A stretch of 36,061 bases of DNA from Rodentibacter caecimuris (GTDB taxonomy: Bacteria; Pseudomonadota; Gammaproteobacteria; Enterobacterales; Pasteurellaceae): the NCBI RefSeq assembly GCF_024622045.1, contig NZ_JANKBP010000021.1; one strand, 5' to 3'. The notes beneath the pieces are model-generated. The model was not told the origin of the DNA. It saw nothing but the letters and a program-made list of their open reading frames with translations, and did not search any database. The stretch's first letter is position 1. Each line of letters begins with the position of its first letter. Position numbers and translations under genes: made by a program. Shown here piece after piece: positions 32,223-36,061 of the stretch.

Positions 32223-32727
32223 TTTTTAAGTCCTCTTCTTTAACCCAAATTCCATCAATCATTTTTCCCTTACGGTCTTTGATTTGGTTGTAGGCGTGCT
32301 GAACACACTCTCGAATATCTATATAATTAAGATTAGCTATATTCTGTAATGCCTCAACAGAATTGTGGATATCCCAATCCATAGGTAGCCAGCCTCCTTT
32401 GTAACATGCTGAAAAATGACTAATCGCAATCATCATTGCGTCATCAATATGCTTTGATTTGTAAAGATAATTCGGTATTAGCATATTTTGGTTAAAATCA
32501 TTCTCTGGATTAACCGACTTCCTGCGGTATTGAGCATTTAATATGACCAGCACAACAAAACAATCCCCAATACTATCCTTAATCACTTCCGGCTTATTCT
32601 TCACCACGCCACTGCATAGCTCGCCAAATTCTTCCATCAGTTTTAACATTTGCTTTTGTGGCGTAGAACCTTCAATTAAATTGCGATCTTCTGCCCATTG
32701 TTCAATGTTTTTGATTAACTCTTGCAT
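32215..32727 (-). CDS. MazG-like nucleotide pyrophosphohydrolase-type phage protein
   Basis: 170 residues from ATG 32727 (MQELIKNIEQWAEDRNLIEG), which has a strong GAGGAA site. The motif KLMEEFGELCSGVVKNKPEVIKDSIGDCFVVL has the EExxE...KDxxxD metal-binding pattern of MazG/all-alpha NTP pyrophosphatases, which clear non-canonical or alarmone nucleotides. The C-terminal part (DDAMMIAISHFSACYKGGW..., QHAYNQIKDRKGKMIDG) gives the second helical half. The frame is open upstream into a hydrophobic leader (32728-32877), see the separate entry. Confidence 0.75.
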   Translation of the reverse strand: MQELIKNIEQWAEDRNLIEGSTPQKQMLKLMEEFGELCSGVVKNKPEVIKDSIGDCFVVLVILNAQYRRKSVNPENDFNQNMLIPNYLYKSKHIDDAMMIAISHFSACYKGGWLPMDWDIHNSVEALQNIANLNYIDIRECVQHAYNQIKDRKGKMIDGIWVKEEDLKNE

Positions 32728-32877
32728 TTTCTTCCTCTCTTTTGTTTTTTTAAAAGTCCGTTCGATTTTATGTAATGGAGCCATTCTTCCGTCGTAGTCG
32801 TTACCTAAATCAAAGTGCCATGCCAAGCTGATAAATACCAACGTCACCAGTGCGATTCTTATTCTCTTAGTGTTCAT
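32728..32877 (-). CDS. Small membrane-leader ORF, in frame with the MazG-like gene
   Basis: ATG 32877 has AGGGA upstream and begins MNTKRIRIALVTLVFISLAW, a membrane or signal helix, followed by HFDLGNDYDGRMAPLHKIER. It reads without stop into the MazG-like gene through a run of seven A (32745-32751). With one base fewer it would stop 14 bases into the MazG-like gene, giving a separate 53-aa protein. A membrane-anchored MazG fusion is possible but less likely. No family recognised. Confidence 0.45.
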
Positions 32878-32907
32878 CTTTTATCCCTTTTGCTGAATTT
32901 TGGGTGT

Positions 32908-32945
32908 AGAAAACCGCCACACTGAAAAGTGCGGTCGGTTTTCGT
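32908..32945 (-). terminator. Hairpin after the KilA-N gene containing an uptake signal
   Basis: On minus, an imperfect stem AACCGACCGCACT / AGTGTGGCGGTT with a TTTC loop and TTTTC tail. It contains the exact uptake signal at 32927-32935. Confidence 0.5.
32927..32935 (+). repeat. DNA uptake signal sequence
   Basis: Exact AAGTGCGGT within the prophage, in the terminator after the KilA-N gene. Confidence 0.85.
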
Positions 32946-32951
32946 TAAGTT

Positions 32952-33611
32952 TTAGAGAATGTCTAATTGAAAGCCGATTTTTTTCGGATCGTAGTTTCTC
33001 AAATATCTCAATACACGCCAGTTAGTGCTTTGGTCTGCTTGAAATTGCTCGGTGATACGGCTTAATGTGTGATGTGATTTTCTAATGCTGTAGCCATATT
33101 CACGCCCTAAATCACGTACAGTGGCAGCATAATGTGAGCCGATTTGTCGTAATGCAGGTTCAAGCACTCGACACATTTCAGTGCAACGTAGCAAGGCGAA
33201 CCACGCCCACGATAATTGCTGAAGTTCGTGTTCGGTAAATTCAAAGGTGAATTTCTTTTCCGGCTCGGGTAGGGCGAGTTGTTTTGGTTGGTTTTTATTT
33301 ATCAAGATCTTTTCAATTTGTTCATCGCACCAAATGGCAAATTCGACATTTAACCAACGAGCAAATGGAACAGCGAGACGGCGGTGTAGCCAAGTGCCAC
33401 CATTTACGCCACGAGTGGTTTTTAAAATGCGGGATTTTTCCGTATTTAAATTTTTGCAAAGTAAATCAATATATTCTTGAGTGCTATCTAGACGTAGCCA
33501 TTCGTTAGGAAGTTTATTGAAATGTTTTGCAATAGCAGTTGCATTGAGATATGCGTCATCTTGGAAGAAAACTTGAGTGCCGTTGTAATCGGCGGTGATG
33601 ATATTTGTCAT
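32952..33611 (-). CDS. KilA-N domain phage protein
   Basis: 219 residues. The N-terminal KilA-N domain (about 1-100) shows ADYNGTQVFFQDDAYLNATA, then FNKLPNEWLRLDSTQEYIDLL and TWLHRRLAVPFARWLNVEFA, the family's conserved core. KilA-N binds DNA and is fused to varied C-termini in phages; the C-terminal half here is helical (LSWAWFALLRCTEMCRVLEP) and carries no motif I know. GGAGAG lies six bases before ATG 33611. Possibly an antirepressor or a regulator of early genes (inference). Confidence 0.88.
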   Translation of the reverse strand: MTNIITADYNGTQVFFQDDAYLNATAIAKHFNKLPNEWLRLDSTQEYIDLLCKNLNTEKSRILKTTRGVNGGTWLHRRLAVPFARWLNVEFAIWCDEQIEKILINKNQPKQLALPEPEKKFTFEFTEHELQQLSWAWFALLRCTEMCRVLEPALRQIGSHYAATVRDLGREYGYSIRKSHHTLSRITEQFQADQSTNWRVLRYLRNYDPKKIGFQLDIL

Positions 33612-33882
33612 TTTGACTCTCCACTTGATATTTTCGATAATTCACCATTTTTCGACAAATGGTGCCGAGAGGTTCGAAAGCCTTCAAGTGGTTAGGCTGG
33701 ACGTATTTCCCTTGCGGGTATTGTATTAGTCGCCCTCTCGACTTAACGAGATTTCGGCATAAAAAAAGACCGCACTTTGGCGATCCGTTTACTACCGCCA
33801 CTTGAAAAAGGTTTCGACACCTTAGGCGGATAGTAAAACAAAACCCCGTGGATTGCAACGGGGTTTTTGAAAATTTATTCAT
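33556..33882 (-). CDS. Doubtful ORF, possibly an Icd-like phage protein
   Basis: A frame from ATG 33882 reading MNKFSKTPLQSTGFCFTIRL, Cys/Arg-rich, that spans a strong terminator (33838-33868) and overlaps the KilA-N gene start by 56 bp. Similar Cys/Arg-rich ORFs in prophages are commonly labelled host cell division inhibitor Icd-like. The composition and the overlapped terminator make it suspicious, and the region may instead be a structured leader of the KilA-N gene. Confidence 0.25.
   Translation of the reverse strand: MNKFSKTPLQSTGFCFTIRLRCRNLFQVAVVNGSPKCGLFLCRNLVKSRGRLIQYPQGKYVQPNHLKAFEPLGTICRKMVNYRKYQVESQNDKYHHRRLQRHSSFLPR
33769..33777 (-). repeat. DNA uptake signal sequence
   Basis: Exact ACCGCACTT within the prophage, in the leader of the KilA-N gene. 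Confidence 0.85.
33838..33868. terminator. Terminator after the coiled-coil membrane gene
   Basis: CCCCGT pairs with ACGGGG around an eight-base loop, with A4 on one side and a run of T on the other. It follows the leftward gene ending at 33875 and could work on both strands. Confidence 0.88.
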
Positions 33883-34300
33883 CTTCGTTTCGTCTTTGTT
33901 GTTGTTCCAGCACAACCGATTTACCTTTTCCAAAACCAGCAAAGTATCCAGCCGTTAATGCACCACCTATTTTCAACACTTCAAGAGCAAACTCCGTATT
34001 TCCTGTGTTCATTGCATAGAGAATAATGATCATTACTAATACAGCAATGAGTGCAATGATATACAATTTTCCTTTTTGCAAGGCAGAAAAAATATTTCCG
34101 TGATTTAAATCGGTTTGTTGTTTGGCTTCAATCGATCTTTCTGCCAGTCGTTCGTTTGCCTGAATTTCTTCGCGGCGCAAAGCTAATTCTTCACGTTTCA
34201 GCATAATTTCCTGCTGTTGAAGATGTACAAACTCTTTCATAAAATGCTCTTCTTCAAGCATTTCACTAGGCAAATTTTCTTGTTCTTGCTCGTTTTTCAT
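33875..34300 (-). CDS. Phage coiled-coil membrane protein (141 aa)
   Basis: Residues 1-65 are Glu/Gln/Arg-rich and heptad-like (LQQQEIMLKREELALRREEI), predicting a coiled coil. Residues about 78-96 (LYIIALIAVLVMIIILYAM) form a transmembrane helix and a second, weaker Gly/Ala-rich one follows (VLKIGGALTAGYFAGFGKG). The charged C-terminus ends RRNEDE. The start overlaps the preceding gene as ATGA, so translation is coupled. Topology suggests a cytoplasmic coiled coil tethered to the inner membrane; role unknown. Confidence 0.75.
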   Translation of the reverse strand: MKNEQEQENLPSEMLEEEHFMKEFVHLQQQEIMLKREELALRREEIQANERLAERSIEAKQQTDLNHGNIFSALQKGKLYIIALIAVLVMIIILYAMNTGNTEFALEVLKIGGALTAGYFAGFGKGKSVVLEQQQRRNEDE

Positions 34301-34488
34301 CGTGCTACCAATACAGGCGTTTTATAAGTAATCTGAAATTTACCGTAACCGGAAGAACCGATAGTTGGCGGGATAAATCTTACTGACTCAATGTTGTTAT
34401 TCACTGAGTTTCTTTTCGCTTCATTTAAGTACTGGCGGGCTGAAACGTTGCGAACCTTTGTTGGCATAAGCAATTTCGTTTTAGTCAT
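34297..34488 (-). CDS. Small basic phage protein (63 aa)
   Basis: Start at ATG 34488 (MTKTKLLMPTKVRNVSARQY), with AAAGG upstream; a longer frame from 34638 has no family-like N-terminus. A basic protein with RFIPPTIGSSGYGKFQITYK near its end. Its TGA overlaps the next ATG (ATGA). No family recognised. Confidence 0.6.
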   Translation of the reverse strand: MTKTKLLMPTKVRNVSARQYLNEAKRNSVNNNIESVRFIPPTIGSSGYGKFQITYKTPVLVAR

Positions 34489-34666
34489 AATAAATACCTT
34501 TGGTTGTGCGAAAATCCCTTGTGAAATAGGGTTTCTATGAAAAGAGCCACTTAATGCGACTTGCTGACATTCTGTTGAAAGTGGGTTTAGTTTAGTCTGA
34601 ATTGGGGGCAGTGTCAAATTTTTCAAAAGCAAAACCACTTATTAAAATGTGAGATATGCCTCAAAA

Positions 34667-34903
34667 TTAAAATGATTTTGTTGAAGATGAAAATCGCTGT
34701 GCTATTCTTTTGATCGCCTTTGCTAACCACGAGGTATCTTTTACCGGAATGTGAATTGATTGCGTAATTTCGCCTTCGTAGGTTGCTTGGGAAACTGCCT
34801 TTATTTTTTCTTTGGCTTGCTTTGGCGTATCAGCAAAGATATTGATAACCCAAGTTTGACCCTCAAAATGATAAGTAAAGGTATATTCTTTCATTTGGTG
34901 CAT
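34667..34903 (-). CDS. Small phage protein (78 aa), divergent from the DUF1508 gene
   Basis: ATG 34903 (MHQMKEYTFTYHFEGQTWVI), with AGGAG six bases upstream on the minus strand; a second Met at residue 4 is possible. Beta-rich N-terminus, then ADTPKQAKEKIKAVSQA and a basic amphipathic C-terminal helix. Only 11 bp separate its start codon from that of the rightward DUF1508 gene. No family recognised. Confidence 0.65.
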   Translation of the reverse strand: MHQMKEYTFTYHFEGQTWVINIFADTPKQAKEKIKAVSQATYEGEITQSIHIPVKDTSWLAKAIKRIAQRFSSSTKSF

Positions 34904-34914
34904 AAGGAGCTCCT

Positions 34915-35097
34915 ATGTATTTTGAAATTTATAAAGATGCGAAAGGTGAATTTCGCTGGAGATTGAAAGCGGGTAATCACCAATCTATAGCGACAAGTGG
35001 TGAAGGCTATACAACAAAGCAAAGTTGCCAGCACGCCATCGGAGTTATTAAAACTGTAAATGAACAAACAGAAGTTAAAGACTTGACTGTTGCTTAA
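34915..35097 (+). CDS. DUF1508 (YegP-like) protein
   Basis: 60 residues: MYFEIYKDAKGEFRWRLKAG, then SIATSGEGYTTKQSCQHAIG and IKTVNE. This is one YegP/DUF1508 module, a small alpha/beta fold found singly or in tandem in many bacteria; function unknown. The only rightward gene in this prophage segment. AAGGAG lies five bases before ATG and is half of the AGGAGCTCCT palindrome shared with the divergent gene. A terminator follows. Confidence 0.88.
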   Translation: MYFEIYKDAKGEFRWRLKAGNHQSIATSGEGYTTKQSCQHAIGVIKTVNEQTEVKDLTVA

Positions 35098-35101
35098 AAT
35101 T

Positions 35102-35128
35102 TAGCCCTGTAATAACAGGGCTTTTATA
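35102..35128 (+). terminator. Terminator of the DUF1508 gene
   Basis: AGCCCTG pairs with CAGGGCT around a TAATAA loop, followed by TTTAT. It begins a few bases after the stop. Confidence 0.82.
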
Positions 35129-35161
35129 AAATGAAACTGCACATAAGAGTGGTTCGGTTAA

Positions 35162-35479
35162 TTACTTTCGGTTTGTATCAATAACCGGCAACTCAACAAA
35201 CGCATTGAGCGGTTGCGGTGATAACGATTCTTCCGGTATATCTAATCGTCCGCCTAGCGTTGCATAACCTGCAATATCACGCCAGTGATCGACTTCGTGC
35301 GGATTACCGTTTAATATTCTCGCCAACTTTGTCGCTATCATCGTGATTGCGTATTTGTGTGTGCTATCCAGCTTTGTTGATTTTTCAACGTGCTTTAAGA
35401 TGTCATTAAAAATCACCGCACCTTCGTGAAAATTTCCGTGTGTTTCAGCGCGCTCTTGTAGCGTTTCATTTATGTTCAT
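35162..35479 (-). CDS. DUF6378-like phage protein (105 aa)
   Basis: MNINETLQERAETHGNFHEG near the start and HEVDHWRDIAGYATLGGRL in the second half match the pattern of a common small phage protein family (DUF6378), whose HW.DI.GY segment is conserved. Helical and cytoplasmic. Function unknown. Followed downstream by the opposing DUF1508 terminator. Confidence 0.75.
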   Translation of the reverse strand: MNINETLQERAETHGNFHEGAVIFNDILKHVEKSTKLDSTHKYAITMIATKLARILNGNPHEVDHWRDIAGYATLGGRLDIPEESLSPQPLNAFVELPVIDTNRK

Positions 35480-35484
35480 TTTTC

Positions 35485-35925
35485 TTATCCTTGTCCTAAA
35501 ATTCTGCTCTTCGCCACTTCGATCAATAGTTGATACTCGCGTTTGGTTTTCTCGTCATGTACTTTCGCCGATTTAGCTAAAAACTCATCGACTGTTCCGG
35601 TAAAACAACCACGCGTGACGATTAATCCATCTTTAGCGTTAAACACCGTAAGCGTGCCGTTTTCTGACCCAACATTACTCGCCCAGAAAATCATTTTTCG
35701 TTCTGATATGGCGGCATAAGAGCTAACCTGAGCGTCGCCAGATACCCGAGCGTTGCCATATACCCAAGCATTGCCAGATTGATCTAAATTTTTCTCTGCT
35801 TCAATATAGCCGCCAAGTTCGCCGGCAACTACTGTACCAAAAGAGATTAGGGCTTTAATGCGATATAGCGTTCTGCCAAAATATTCTTTGGTGTCATCTT
35901 TCAATAGTTCGTATTTCTTTTGCAT
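35485..35925 (-). CDS. Phage protein with left-handed beta-helix-like repeats (146 aa)
   Basis: Hexapeptide-like repeats in the middle: GNAWVYGNARVSGDAQVSSYA, preceded by GTVVAGELGGYIEAEKNL. The C-terminal part (FTGTVDEFLAKSAKVHDEKT) is helical. Such proteins are frequent near early genes of Pasteurellaceae and enteric prophages and have no known role. It starts at ATG 35925, ends five bases before the DUF6378-like gene, and is preceded by a terminator. Confidence 0.75.
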   Translation of the reverse strand: MQKKYELLKDDTKEYFGRTLYRIKALISFGTVVAGELGGYIEAEKNLDQSGNAWVYGNARVSGDAQVSSYAAISERKMIFWASNVGSENGTLTVFNAKDGLIVTRGCFTGTVDEFLAKSAKVHDEKTKREYQLLIEVAKSRILGQG

Positions 35926-35938
35926 TTTGTTTGTCCTA

Positions 35939-35961
35939 TAAAAAAGCCCACGGAAGTGGGC
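35939..35961 (-). terminator. Terminator after ssb
   Basis: GCCCAC pairs with GTGGGC around a four-base loop; on the minus strand a TTTTTTAT tract follows. Confidence 0.85.
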
Positions 35962-36007
35962 GGTGTCATTCAGAATATTTATTTTACATTTCTAAAATAC
36001 ATGGGTG

Positions 36008-36061
36008 CTAGAATGGAATACCATCATCAAATCCACTATTATTTTGCGGAGCGGGCGTAGT
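36008..36061 (-). CDS. ssb: Single-stranded DNA-binding protein, C-terminal end (partial)
   Basis: The last 17 codons read TTPAPQNNSGFDDGIPF and then TAG. A disordered Pro/Gln/Asn tail ending in an acidic-hydrophobic DDGIPF tip is the signature of bacterial and phage SSB, through which it recruits partner proteins. The rest of the gene lies beyond the window. In the prophage context it would be a phage replication or recombination gene. Confidence 0.82.
   Translation of the reverse strand, partial: TTPAPQNNSGFDDGIPF

Larger units (their letters stand above)
28617..36061. mobile_element. Left/early end of a prophage integrated at tRNA-Leu (continues past window)
   Basis: From the tRNA-Leu 3' end onward nearly all genes are small, leftward and phage-like: integrase, HTH/excisionase-like, methyltransferase, DUF551-like, MazG-like, KilA-N, coiled-coil membrane protein, DUF6378-like and ssb. 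The integrase next to the tRNA 3' end marks one attachment end. The other end and all structural genes lie outside the window. Three uptake signals inside suggest long residence in the host lineage or exchange with it. Confidence 0.88.

Noticed and set aside
33247..33508. Rightward open frames inside the KilA-N gene
   Set aside because: Shadows of the leftward gene, without start signals.

Overview
Chromosomal segment of a Pasteurellaceae bacterium (Haemophilus/Aggregatibacter/Pasteurella/Histophilus group; species not resolvable by eye). The main evidence is the many exact copies of the Hin-type DNA uptake signal AAGTGCGGT/ACCGCACTT, about one per 2 kb and often paired as terminator stems. 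Proteins such as YccA, YfcH, ArgR, Mdh, SucABCD, YciO, RluB, CysB, PrmB, SmrB, TopA, UspE and Fnr look like gamma-proteobacterial orthologues in Pasteurellaceae-like groupings.

Region 1 (1-5190) is accessory. It holds the 3' 4.5 kb of a very large open frame that is cut off at the window start. The protein has an N-terminal array of Src-SH2-type EPIYEEIP motifs (129-bp DNA repeats), a Fic domain with an intact HPFAEGNGR active-site loop, a second array of SDYAEIPA motifs (60-bp DNA repeats) and a C-terminal zincin-like HELTHH domain. It looks like a host-directed effector. Behind it lies a decayed tyrosine integrase facing the 3' end of tRNA-Ser(UGA), so this is probably the scar of an integrated element.

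Region 2 (5200-20340) is core: yccA, yfcH-argR convergent with it, mdh divergent from argR, a probable CRP-linked small RNA, a ComEA-like protein, the 2-oxoglutarate dehydrogenase/succinyl-CoA synthetase genes sucAB-sucCD, yciO, rluB, cysB, prmB and smrB. CRP-like palindromes precede mdh, the sRNA candidate and sucA, suggesting joint catabolite control of this TCA-cycle block.

Region 3 (20340-21760) is a small AT-rich island with a headless polymorphic-toxin C-terminus and a probable immunity gene. Region 4 (21760-28620) returns to core: a LysR regulator divergent from topA, a periplasmic DUF4198 protein with a class I CRP site, uspE, fnr, a tiny membrane ORF and tRNA-Leu(CAA).

Region 5 (28617-36061, running off the window) is the early/left end of a prophage inserted at tRNA-Leu. 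It has an intact integrase oriented exactly like the relic at tRNA-Ser, a HTH/excisionase-like ORF, then mostly leftward small genes: a methyltransferase, DUF551-like proteins, a MazG-like protein, a KilA-N protein, a coiled-coil membrane protein, a DUF6378-like protein and the end of ssb, with one rightward DUF1508 gene. Three of these prophage genes are interrupted or fused at homopolymer runs, which may be real decay or base-calling error.
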